This document shows positions 1 to 6,906 of a DNA stretch of 21,828 bases, piece after piece (position 1 is the first letter of the stretch; each line of letters begins with the position of its first letter). The notes below the pieces were generated by a model. It saw only the letters and a list, made by a program, of their open reading frames with translations, was not told the origin of the DNA and searched no databases. The translations under genes were made by a program, and so were the position numbers. Source of the DNA: Clostridiales bacterium (GTDB taxonomy: Bacteria; Bacillota; Clostridia; Oscillospirales; Oscillospiraceae); NCBI GenBank assembly GCA_021205375.1, contig JAJPXR010000192.1, positions 1-21,828 on the forward strand, given 5' to 3'.

Positions 1-39
1 GCCCGCTCTGTCCTGGAGGGACGCAAGATTCAGTTTCAT
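1..39 (-). CDS. Start of a gene cut by the window edge (possibly fructuronate reductase / mannitol dehydrogenase family)
   Basis: Only the first 13 codons are present. The minus-strand ATG at 37-39 follows a good Shine-Dalgarno (AAAAGGAG, about 10 nt upstream) and the frame stays open to the edge, reading MKLNLASLQDRAG. It begins 33 nt after the stop of the upstream lipoprotein gene, so it is probably in the same transcript. The peptide resembles N-termini I remember for Firmicute mannitol-dehydrogenase/fructuronate-reductase proteins. That role would suit a locus that releases glucuronate. Thirteen residues cannot settle the family, so the function is a guess; the start itself is well supported. 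Confidence 0.55.
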   Translation of the reverse strand, partial: MKLNLASLQDRAG

Positions 40-72
40 AGCAAACGCTCCTTTTCCGCTTTCGCCTTTCCC

Positions 73-666
73 TCAGGACAGGCTAGCGAAGTATATACTG
101 TTTAAAAAGGTTTCCATGTCATCTTTTGGATTTTCCACGGTGTCCTGCACATTTAACTCCACATTGACAATAGAACTGCCGTAGGTGGTGAAAGCAGAAT
201 ACACTAGGGTATAGGGTACGTCCTCATCGTCACAGGGATAGACCAGTACCGTAAACAGATGGCTGCCGCAGGTGACGGTGTAGGTCTCCGTCACATCGTT
301 GGACTCCTGCTCATAGGCCAGTCCGTCCTCCAGGTAGGCTTCGGCGGTCTCTGCGTCCTCCACCTTCTCCAGCAGCAGGTACAGCGTCGCGTCAAAAGCG
401 GTGATGGAGGAACCGGTGGTGGTCTCAAAGGAAAACTCTTCTCCCAGGGACCAGATGCCGTAGTACATCTCACCGTCGGTATAGACCTTGCCTTTTTCGA
501 AACTGTCCATGCCGCAGGCGTCCTCGTCAATGCCCAATGTGCCGCCCAGGGTGGTCCACTCCTTGTCCCATGTTGTGCCATCCTCCGCAGTCGTCGGTGT
601 TTTGGCACAGCCGACAGTGGAGAGCAGCAAACAGACCGCCGTTAATATGCAAAACCATCGTTTCAT
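73..666 (-). CDS. Small secreted lipoprotein of unknown function
   Basis: A 197-residue protein. The ATG at 664-666 is chosen because AAAGGAG lies just upstream and the product then opens with a clear type II signal peptide: KR at residues 2-3, a hydrophobic core at 4-18 and Cys20 in S-T-V-G-C. The position three before the Cys is Thr, so the lipobox is not ideal. An open frame continues to 741 but has no signal-peptide logic there. The mature part is acidic (many D/E), rich in T/Y/S, and ends YFASLS; I recognise no domain. It follows the isomerase gene by 71 nt and precedes the edge gene by 33 nt. It should sit on the outer face of the membrane; the substrate or role is unknown. Confidence 0.75.
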   Translation of the reverse strand: MKRWFCILTAVCLLLSTVGCAKTPTTAEDGTTWDKEWTTLGGTLGIDEDACGMDSFEKGKVYTDGEMYYGIWSLGEEFSFETTTGSSITAFDATLYLLLEKVEDAETAEAYLEDGLAYEQESNDVTETYTVTCGSHLFTVLVYPCDDEDVPYTLVYSAFTTYGSSIVNVELNVQDTVENPKDDMETFLNSIYFASLS

Positions 667-737
667 GTTCTGCTCCTTTCCCTTTCCAGTGGTGCGTCTA
701 CCCTGGCCCTGAAAAGTTTCTCGCACCTCCGGTTCTA

Positions 738-2219
738 TCACGCAAACGGATTCTCCGTGGGATAGGGCAGGCTCTTGGGCTGGTTATACGCGATGTCCTC
801 AATACCGAAGTATTTGAACACCTCATAAAGATACTTGCCCACATGGGAGAAGGCCACAGCGCCGTGATGGGGGTAGCGCTTCTGCACCAGCACATGGCGG
901 TAGAACCGGCCCATTTCGGGAATGGCGAACACGCCGATGCCGCCGAAGGAGCGGGTGGGCACGTCCAGCACCTCGCCCTGGGCGATGTAGCTGCGGAGAA
1001 CGCCCTCGCTGTCGCACTGGAGGCGGTAGAAGGTGATGGGGCTGGCGGCAATGTCGCCCTCCAGGGTGCCGCGGGTGAAGTCTGGCTCGCTGTCCTGCGG
1101 CTCCAGCAGGCGGTGCTGGATGAGCTGATATTTCACTGCCCGGTCAGAGCAGAGCTTGCACTCCGGGGTGTTGCCGCAGTGGAACCCCATGAAGGTGTCG
1201 GTGAGCTTGTAGTCGTACTTGCCGGCGATGTCCTCGTCATAGATGTACTTGGGGACGCTGTTGTTGATGTCCAGCAGGGTGACGGTGTCACCGGAGACAC
1301 ACATACCGATGTACTCGGACAGAGCGCCGTAGATGTCCACCTCGCAGGAGACGGGGATGCCCCGGCTGACCAGGCGGCTGTTCACATAACAAGGCTCAAA
1401 CCCAAACTGAGAGGGGAAAGCGGGCCAGCACTTGTCCGCGAAGGCCACGTATTTTTTGCTGCCCTTGTGGGTCTCGGCCCAATCCAGCAGGGTCAACTCG
1501 AACTGCGCCATACGCTCGTTCAGTTCGAGGTAGTAACTGCCCTCGCCCATTTCGGCGGCCATTTCCGCGCAGACGGCGGGAATGCGGGGATCGCCCGCGT
1601 GTTCCTTGTAGGCGACCAGCAGGTCCAGCTCGGAATTTTCCTCGATTTCCACGCCCAGCTCATACAGGCCCTTGATGGGGGCGTTGCAGGCGAAGAAGTC
1701 CTGGGGACGGGGGCCGAAGGTGATGATCTTCAGGTTTTTCACGCCGATGATGGCCCGCGCCACGGGGACAAAGTCCCGAATCATATCGGCCACTTCCTCG
1801 GCGGTGCCCACGGGGTATTCCGGGATATAGCTCTTCAAATGGCGCATCCCCAAGTTGTAGGAGCAGTTCAGCATCCCGCAGTAGGCGTCGCCCCGGCCAT
1901 TGACCATGTCGCCATCGCCCTCGGCGGCGGCCACGAACATACAGGGGCCATCGAACTTCTGCGCGATTTCCGTCTCCGGGGTCTCCGGGCCGAAGTTGCC
2001 CAGGAACACCACCAGGGCGTTGCAGCCTGCCGCGTTCACATCGTCCACGGCCTTGAGCATATCCAGCTCATTCTCTACGGTGATGGGACACTCATAGAGG
2101 CCCTCCCCGTAGGCGGCCACGATGTTTTTCCTGCGCTGGGTAGACAGCGCGATGGGGAAGCAGTCCCGGCTGACGGCGATGATGCCCAGCTTGACGGTTG
2201 GAATGTTGTTGCCTAACAT
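738..2219 (-). CDS. L-fucose/L-arabinose isomerase family protein (sugar aldose-ketose isomerase)
   Basis: A 493-residue protein with the layout of the FucI/AraA superfamily: Rossmann-like N-terminal half (about 1-170, with the VVFLGNFGPET turn near 71-81), then a C-terminal metal-binding half. Glu293 (SCEVD) and Asp317 (LLDINN) are 24 residues apart, the same spacing as the E337/D361 metal ligands of E. coli FucI. His451/His452 (YPHHGAVAF) are candidates for the third ligand. The start has AAGGAGG about 8 nt upstream. The stop-to-start gap to the DUF4867 gene before it is 23 nt, so the two are co-transcribed with the kinase. The family interconverts aldoses and ketoses with Mn2+. The substrate here is inferred: it lies beside a xylulokinase with no canonical XylA in view, so a D-xylose, L-arabinose or D-arabinose reaction is possible. 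Family assignment is confident; the substrate is not. Confidence 0.88.
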   Translation of the reverse strand: MLGNNIPTVKLGIIAVSRDCFPIALSTQRRKNIVAAYGEGLYECPITVENELDMLKAVDDVNAAGCNALVVFLGNFGPETPETEIAQKFDGPCMFVAAAEGDGDMVNGRGDAYCGMLNCSYNLGMRHLKSYIPEYPVGTAEEVADMIRDFVPVARAIIGVKNLKIITFGPRPQDFFACNAPIKGLYELGVEIEENSELDLLVAYKEHAGDPRIPAVCAEMAAEMGEGSYYLELNERMAQFELTLLDWAETHKGSKKYVAFADKCWPAFPSQFGFEPCYVNSRLVSRGIPVSCEVDIYGALSEYIGMCVSGDTVTLLDINNSVPKYIYDEDIAGKYDYKLTDTFMGFHCGNTPECKLCSDRAVKYQLIQHRLLEPQDSEPDFTRGTLEGDIAASPITFYRLQCDSEGVLRSYIAQGEVLDVPTRSFGGIGVFAIPEMGRFYRHVLVQKRYPHHGAVAFSHVGKYLYEVFKYFGIEDIAYNQPKSLPYPTENPFA

Positions 2220-2242
2220 TTGAAATTCCTCCTTGTTTTGTA

Positions 2243-2878
2243 TTAAATGTCGTTGGAAATATCTAAATTAGCCCCTTTCAGGCCAATGTGCGCACCCTGA
2301 CGGGCCTCGTCAGAATCCGGGTGGGCCAGCAGCCACTTGTTAGTGGCCCAGAGCAGCGCATCGTCTCCGCCGTAGATTTTCATGCCCTCCGGTTTGGGGC
2401 CGTTGGTGCCTTTGGGCAGAGCCACCAGCACCTGGAACCCTCTGGCCGGGTCGGTGTGGCAGGGGGCGTAGTGCAGGGTCGTGGCATAAACCTCCACCAT
2501 CACTCCGGCGGGGACTCGGAACGCCTTCACATCGGCGGTGTCCAGCACCCCGTCCGTGATTTGCTCCTGCCTTGCCAGCAACAGGACAAAGTCAGACGTA
2601 CCCAGGTTGAACTCGCTGTCCCGGTGGTACTCCAGGCAGTTCAGCTTGGTGTTATGGCCGTTGCACCAGCCCATCTGGACGGGCATTCCGCCGAACAGGT
2701 TCTCGCAGACCTCCGCCGTGGCGGGCAGCTCCTGCAAAGTTTCATCCTCCGCCGTGTAAACCACGCCCGCCGTCACTGGGGTCGCCGCCAACGCCTCCAT
2801 GATTTCCTCCACGGGAAAGTTCTCATGCACCTGCCCGTAAGGTTTAAATGCAGCGTCAAACACAGAATAAATTTTCAT
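2243..2878 (-). CDS. DUF4867 family cupin-like protein
   Basis: A 211-residue protein from the ATG at 2876-2878, preferred over the in-frame GTG at 2885-2887 because that GTG lies inside the Shine-Dalgarno (GAGAGGTGA). It matches my recollection of DUF4867, which commonly accompanies FucI-like isomerases and FGGY kinases in Firmicutes. Possible metal ligands are His75 (NGHN), Glu83/His85 and Glu89 (EYHRDSE), and His136/His141 (LHYAPCH), spaced as in a small beta-barrel cupin. No signal peptide or membrane segment is visible, so it is cytoplasmic. It lies 12 nt after xylB and 23 nt before the isomerase gene, which points to a step in the same sugar path. No activity is known to me; mutarotase, isomerase or sensor roles are all possible. 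Confidence 0.8.
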   Translation of the reverse strand: MKIYSVFDAAFKPYGQVHENFPVEEIMEALAATPVTAGVVYTAEDETLQELPATAEVCENLFGGMPVQMGWCNGHNTKLNCLEYHRDSEFNLGTSDFVLLLARQEQITDGVLDTADVKAFRVPAGVMVEVYATTLHYAPCHTDPARGFQVLVALPKGTNGPKPEGMKIYGGDDALLWATNKWLLAHPDSDEARQGAHIGLKGANLDISNDI

Positions 2879-2890
2879 TTCTGTCACCTC

Positions 2891-4366
2891 TCACAGCAGT
2901 TGAGGGAACAGCGCCTTGCAGGTCGGATAAATTTTCCGGAACTGCTGATACCGTTCCTCATACAGCGCCGCCAGTTCCGGGTCAGGCTCCACCGTGTCCA
3001 CTACATGAACCAGTTCGTCGCAGACCGCCTTGACGGTGGGATAGGTCCCGTCCGCCACCATCGCCAGCATCGCGCCGCCCATGCCTGGGCCTTGCTCCGA
3101 TTCCACGATTTCCAGCGTGACGTTCAGCACATTGGCGCAAATGGTCTTCCACAGGGGGCTTTTCGCGCCGCCGCCGCAGATTTTGCTGCGCTCGAAAGTG
3201 ATTCCTTGTGCGCAGGCCACCTCCAGGCTGTCCCGGATGCCGAAGGCCACGCCTTCCAGCACCGCCTGGGTCAGGTCGGCGCGGGTGGTGTCCATGGTCA
3301 TGCCGATGAAGGTGCCGCGGGCGTTGGTGTCGTTGATGGGGCTGCGCTCTCCCATCAGGTAAGGCAGGAAAAAGACGTGATTTTTGCCCAGCTTGTCTGG
3401 TGTGATGGGGGCCTGCTCCGTGTTATAGTCCTCCGTCTGGAAGATGTCCTCCATCAGCCACTTGTTACAACTGGCGGCGGAGAGCATACAGCCCATCAGG
3501 TGATAATTCCCATCCGCATGGGCGAAGGAGTGGAGGGCGTTCTGCGGGTCCACACCGAACCGCTCACTGGAGATGAAAATGGTCCCGGAGGTGCCCAGGG
3601 AGATGTTGCAGGCTCCCTCGCCCACAGTACCGGTCCCCACCGCGGCGGCGGCGTTGTCCCCGGCTCCGGCGGCGACAACCACCGTCTCTGGTAGGCCCAG
3701 CTTTTTCGCCATATCCGGCAGGAGGGTCCCCACCGGCTGGTAGGACTCGAAAATCTGCGCCATCTGGGATTCTTTTACGCCGCAAATCTCCAGCATCTCT
3801 TTCGACCAGCACTTGTGCTGCACGTCAAAGAGCAGCATCCCGGATGCGTCGGAGACGTCGGTGCAGTGAACGCCTGTCAGCTTGTAGTTGATAAAATCCT
3901 TGGGGAGCATGATCTTGTCGATTTTGGCGAACAAATCCGGCTCGTTCTCCCGCATCCACAGCAGCTTGGGTGCGGTGAACCCGGCGAAGGCGATGTTAGC
4001 GGTGTACTGAGAAAGTTTTTCCTTCCCCACCACGTTGTTCAGGTAATCCACCTGCTTCGCAGTGCGCCCGTCGTTCCAGAGGATGGCGGGGCGAATGACG
4101 TTGTCGTCCTCGTCCAGCACCACCAGGCCGTGCATCTGGCCGCCGGCTCCGATGCCCGCCACCTGAGCGGCGTCGAAGCCCGTTAAAAGCTCCGGTATCC
4201 CCTCCTCCACAGCGGTGAGCCAGTCCTCCGGGTTCTGCTGGCTCCAGCCAGGGCGGGGGAACTCCAGCGGGTATTCCTTTGAAATGATGTTCAAAATTTG
4301 ACCCGTTTCGTCCATCAGCAGCAGCTTGGCCGCCGAGGTCCCCAGGTCGATTCCGATGTAGAGCAT
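2891..4366 (-). CDS. xylB: Xylulokinase (FGGY family carbohydrate kinase)
   Basis: A 491-residue protein of normal XylB length. It would phosphorylate D-xylulose with ATP to give D-xylulose 5-phosphate for the pentose phosphate pathway. It opens with the phosphate-binding IGIDLGTSAAK (residues 4-14). GQMHGLV at 77-82 is the substrate-side MHG motif typical of xylulokinases. Asp237 in GAGDNAA corresponds to the catalytic Asp233 of E. coli XylB. The ATP-side CGGGAKSP lies near residue 397. The start has GAGGAGGG about 6 nt upstream. It leads the group xylB-DUF4867-isomerase-lipoprotein. A GC-rich hairpin and a GTATAC palindrome lie in its 107-nt leader. The whole-sequence look is xylulokinase rather than another FGGY kinase, though ribulokinase-like specificity cannot be excluded by eye. 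Confidence 0.92.
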   Translation of the reverse strand: MLYIGIDLGTSAAKLLLMDETGQILNIISKEYPLEFPRPGWSQQNPEDWLTAVEEGIPELLTGFDAAQVAGIGAGGQMHGLVVLDEDDNVIRPAILWNDGRTAKQVDYLNNVVGKEKLSQYTANIAFAGFTAPKLLWMRENEPDLFAKIDKIMLPKDFINYKLTGVHCTDVSDASGMLLFDVQHKCWSKEMLEICGVKESQMAQIFESYQPVGTLLPDMAKKLGLPETVVVAAGAGDNAAAAVGTGTVGEGACNISLGTSGTIFISSERFGVDPQNALHSFAHADGNYHLMGCMLSAASCNKWLMEDIFQTEDYNTEQAPITPDKLGKNHVFFLPYLMGERSPINDTNARGTFIGMTMDTTRADLTQAVLEGVAFGIRDSLEVACAQGITFERSKICGGGAKSPLWKTICANVLNVTLEIVESEQGPGMGGAMLAMVADGTYPTVKAVCDELVHVVDTVEPDPELAALYEERYQQFRKIYPTCKALFPQLL

Positions 4367-4397
4367 AAGTTTCCCTCCTCAAAATGTTTCTCAGTCT

Positions 4398-4426
4398 CCA
4401 ACGCACAGGAGGTTCCTCCGCGTTGG
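4398..4426 (-). other. GC-rich stem-loop in the xylB leader
   Basis: The arms CCAACGC (4398-4404) and GCGTTGG (4420-4426) are perfect inverted repeats. Inside them GGAG and CTCC extend the stem across a 3-nt bulge. On the minus strand it sits about 31 nt before the xylB ATG and about 48 nt after the DUF624 stop. No T-run follows on the minus strand, so it is not a standard intrinsic terminator. It could be a leader regulatory structure, a processing site, or a weak end for the DUF624 transcript. Confidence 0.5.
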
Positions 4427-4451
4427 CACATTGCTTTTACGGTCAAAGTGG

Positions 4452-4457
4452 TGTATA
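4452..4457 (-). promoter_or_regulatory. Candidate -10 element / GTATAC palindrome upstream of xylB
   Basis: The minus strand reads TATACA here, inside the palindrome GTATAC (4453-4458). No good -35 is found at 16-18 nt. The same 10-mer GTGTATACTA occurs upstream of the GH2 gene on the opposite strand. It would give a leader of about 80 nt that includes the hairpin at 4398-4426. A weak promoter or an operator are both possible. Confidence 0.3.
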
Positions 4458-4473
4458 CTAAACGGGACAGTTT

Positions 4474-5295
4474 TCACCATTCCTGGTGTTCCATTTCCGC
4501 CGCTTCCTCCTCGTCCTCTTCCCTGTGGGTCCGCAGCGCCGCGGTCAGCCGCTCCTCGATTTTGAAGTCCGCGTCCAGCTTTTTGTAGACGATCATCGTC
4601 CCAACCACTGCCGGGAACCACATCCCCAGGAGGACGAACACAATGAGACTGTAAGGGATCAAAAGGCCGAGAAGCACCCAGTAGCAGAGCTGCACCGCCA
4701 CCGACAGCAGCGTGACCAGCGGGTGGGCGAGGATCATCAGCAGGCTGTTGCGGAAGATGTAGCGCAGCGGCAGGTCCAGCAGCACCCGCTGTGGCCACAC
4801 GTAGGTGAACACAGCCATCGTGAGTACGATGCTGATAATGGTACACACCAGAACAGAGGTGGGCAACCCGTTCTCGCCGTATTGTAGCACCACCAGCACA
4901 TCCACCACCATGGCCGCCAGACAGCCCAACATCCCGCCGGGCAGCAGGTACGCCTTCCAGTCCCGCTTCCACGCCTCGCGGTAGTGGTCCCACCACCGGC
5001 CCATCTCGCCCCGAATGGCGCGCATAATGCCGTCCATCATGGCTCCATAAGCGGCCCCGGCGATCATGCCGCCCAACACCCCGGCCAGCAGCAGGAGGAG
5101 CGCTCCGTTCTGGCTCAGTGCGTAAAGGATGCCCACCACAGCGGGCAGCAGGGCAATGGTGCTGAGGGCGCTGGTGCCAAAAAACCGACCCAGGTTGTCA
5201 AAGAGGATCTCCCAGAACAGCCGCACGCCGGTGTTGTTGGAGGTTGGCCCGGAGACTGTTCCACCCATGTTTTCAAAGTCCTGTCCGAACAGCAT
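4474..5295 (-). CDS. YesL-like DUF624 integral membrane protein
   Basis: A 273-residue protein with about six hydrophobic segments (roughly residues 40-60, 64-88, 117-138, 146-168, 185-205 and 207-236). A cytosolic loop has EMGRWWDHYREAWKRDWKAYL (about 97-117), and the C-terminal tail is very acidic (259-270). The NLGRFF motif near 34-39 and the overall layout match the DUF624/YesL family, which is commonly found beside Lpl-type sugar ABC transporters and pectin or hemicellulose genes in Firmicutes. Its biochemical role is unknown. The ATG has AAAGGAG about 9 nt upstream. It lies 56 nt after the anchored hypothetical gene, with which it is probably co-transcribed, and 107 nt before xylB. Confidence 0.8.
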   Translation of the reverse strand: MLFGQDFENMGGTVSGPTSNNTGVRLFWEILFDNLGRFFGTSALSTIALLPAVVGILYALSQNGALLLLLAGVLGGMIAGAAYGAMMDGIMRAIRGEMGRWWDHYREAWKRDWKAYLLPGGMLGCLAAMVVDVLVVLQYGENGLPTSVLVCTIISIVLTMAVFTYVWPQRVLLDLPLRYIFRNSLLMILAHPLVTLLSVAVQLCYWVLLGLLIPYSLIVFVLLGMWFPAVVGTMIVYKKLDADFKIEERLTAALRTHREEDEEEAAEMEHQEW

Positions 5296-5351
5296 TTCAA
5301 GCGCTCCTTTCGTTCGTGTTTTTCGGAAAAACTGACCCCGGCGGCGATTTG

Positions 5352-5978
5352 TCAGCCAACGCCCGTCAGGGCCGCAAAGAGGGCGTTTCCCCCTGGGAAG
5401 GTGGCTTCATAGTCTGCGTCCTCCTCGAACAGGGCGCGCCGCCCCAGGTAAACCGTGCGGTCAAACCCGTCGCAGCTCCAGGCCACGCACATCTCGGCCC
5501 AGTTTTCACACTCGTAGTTGTCCTCCTCGCCGGAGATGTCGCCGTTCAGGTACTGGAGAACGCCGGTGTTGAACTGGAATTTTTCCGGGTCATCCATGAG
5601 GAACAGGTAGCTGTCCGCGTCGTTGAGCTGGTTCAGGAGCTTGAGCGTGTTGTAATAGGTCTCCTCGGCGGCCTCCTCGGTGGCGTCCACCCGGAAGTCG
5701 ATGGCGAACTGGCGGATGGTGACGATCACTTCTCCGTCTCCGTTTTCGTCGGAGCTGACCGCTTCCATCGCGGCTGTAATGGCTTCCTCTTCCTCCTCGG
5801 TCAGCTCTGTGCAGCCAACCCAAGTGACGATATGGTCCGCGGGGACGCTTTCGCTGCTGTTCTGTTCGAGATAAACACCCAGCAGGAGGATAACGGCGAT
5901 GAGCGCCACCCACTTTCCGTTATAGGTGAACCAGTGACCGATGGATACATAATGGGTGCGGTGGGCAAACGGCTTCAT
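5352..5978 (-). CDS. Hypothetical protein with one N-terminal membrane anchor
   Basis: A 208-residue protein. A short basic N-terminus is followed by one hydrophobic segment at about residues 22-38 (KWVALIAVILLLGVYL). No lipobox or clear cleavage site is seen, so it is probably an N-in, C-out anchored protein. The rest is acidic, with an EEEEE run near residue 63 and a long D/E-rich region with several Tyr. I recognise no domain. The ATG is well placed after AGGAGG. It is divergent from the araC-type gene with only 56 nt between starts, and leads the DUF624 gene. A role with YesL in transport or sensing is only inferred from position. Confidence 0.75.
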   Translation of the reverse strand: MKPFAHRTHYVSIGHWFTYNGKWVALIAVILLLGVYLEQNSSESVPADHIVTWVGCTELTEEEEEAITAAMEAVSSDENGDGEVIVTIRQFAIDFRVDATEEAAEETYYNTLKLLNQLNDADSYLFLMDDPEKFQFNTGVLQYLNGDISGEEDNYECENWAEMCVAWSCDGFDRTVYLGRRALFEEDADYEATFPGGNALFAALTGVG

Positions 5979-6034
5979 GAGAAAAGACCTCCTGGGAAAC
6001 TCTGCTTTTTGTGAAAAAGGAGTGATACCTTCCT

Positions 6035-6895
6035 ATGATTGAAAATCTAAACGGCACACGGGAAACCGTCACATTTAAAAACTCTCTCCCCGTTCGGTTT
6101 TACCGCAACGACGAATCGGAGTGCTTTCCCCAGCACTGGCATCTGCCCGGCGAGATCATCGCCCCTCTGTCCAACTCCTACGAGGTGATCGTGGCAAAAA
6201 CCACGGTGGTGGTGTACCCCGGCGATATCCTCATCATCGCCCCCAGTGAGCTGCACGCCATCAACGCGCCGCCCACCGGCGTCCGGTACATCGTCAATTT
6301 CGACGTAAACAGCCTGGACCAGTTCCAGGACGCCAGCTATTTTTTCTCCTCACTGACTCCCTACTGCCTGATTACGGAGCGGGACGCGCCTCAGGTCGGC
6401 CAGCAGATGATGGAGTGCCTCGCCGAGATGGAAACGGAGTATTTCAGCGAGGCCCCTTTCCGGGACGTGGCCATCACCTCTCTGCTGCTCCGCTTCTTCC
6501 TGCTGGCGGGCCGGTACACCTTCCAACCGTCGCGGCGGCCCGGCTCCACCCAGTCCAAGCAGCAGGAATACACCCAGCGCTTTACCTCGGTCTGCAATTA
6601 CATCTCCCGGCATTGCACCGAGGACCTGACCCTGGAGAGTGTCAGCGAATACGCCGGGTTCAGCAAATACCACTTCTCCCGTCTCTTCCGGGAGTTCGCC
6701 GGGACCACCTTCCACAGCTACCTCACCGGCAGCCGCATCCTCTGGGCCAGGAACCTGCTGGCCGATTCCTCTGTCTCTGTCACCGAGATCGCCACCCGTT
6801 CCGGCTTCAAGTCCCTGGCCACCTTCAACCGGGTGTTCAAGGAGCAAATGGGGTGTACCCCTTCTGAATACCGGAAGATGAATGACCCCGGCTGA
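6035..6895 (+). CDS. AraC-family transcriptional regulator with N-terminal cupin domain
   Basis: A 286-residue protein, the only plus-strand gene. Residues about 15-90 form a sugar-sensing cupin of the AraC type, with FPQHWHLPGE (31-40) and VYPGDILIIAPSELHAI (60-76) as the usual beta-barrel signatures. Two helix-turn-helix motifs follow: about 198-220 (LTLESVSEYAGFSKYHFSRLFRE) and 248-270 (SVTEIATRSGFKSLATFNRVFKE), then the PSEYR end motif (276-280). AAGGAG lies 12 nt before the ATG. It is divergent from the anchored hypothetical gene and convergent with GH67 (11-nt gap). Lying in the middle of the locus, it is the likely pentose- or xylo-oligosaccharide-responsive activator of the surrounding operons; the effector and sites are inferred. 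Confidence 0.92.
   Translation: MIENLNGTRETVTFKNSLPVRFYRNDESECFPQHWHLPGEIIAPLSNSYEVIVAKTTVVVYPGDILIIAPSELHAINAPPTGVRYIVNFDVNSLDQFQDASYFFSSLTPYCLITERDAPQVGQQMMECLAEMETEYFSEAPFRDVAITSLLLRFFLLAGRYTFQPSRRPGSTQSKQQEYTQRFTSVCNYISRHCTEDLTLESVSEYAGFSKYHFSRLFREFAGTTFHSYLTGSRILWARNLLADSSVSVTEIATRSGFKSLATFNRVFKEQMGCTPSEYRKMNDPG
6044..6072 (-). promoter_or_regulatory. Candidate promoter for the hypothetical-DUF624 pair, inside the 5' end of the regulator gene
   Basis: The minus strand has GTGACG (6067-6072, 4/6 to TTGACA), 17 nt, then TAGATT (6044-6049, 4/6 to TATAAT). It would start transcription near 6037, about 58 nt before the ATG at 5978. The 56-nt divergent gap is filled mostly by the two ribosome binding sites, so at least one promoter must lie inside coding sequence. 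Both boxes are weak; treat it as a candidate. Confidence 0.28.
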
Positions 6896-6906
6896 GCCCT
6901 TTGTTT

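Noticed and set aside
537..3694. Plus-strand open frames (537-2216 and 2288-3694) opposite the isomerase, DUF4867 and kinase genes
   Set aside because: Shadows of real genes; no start signals or domains.
4431..4459. Plus-strand TTGCTT-17-TATACT as a promoter
   Set aside because: It would only drive antisense RNA into the DUF624 gene; no plus-strand gene follows, and the -35 matches 3/6.
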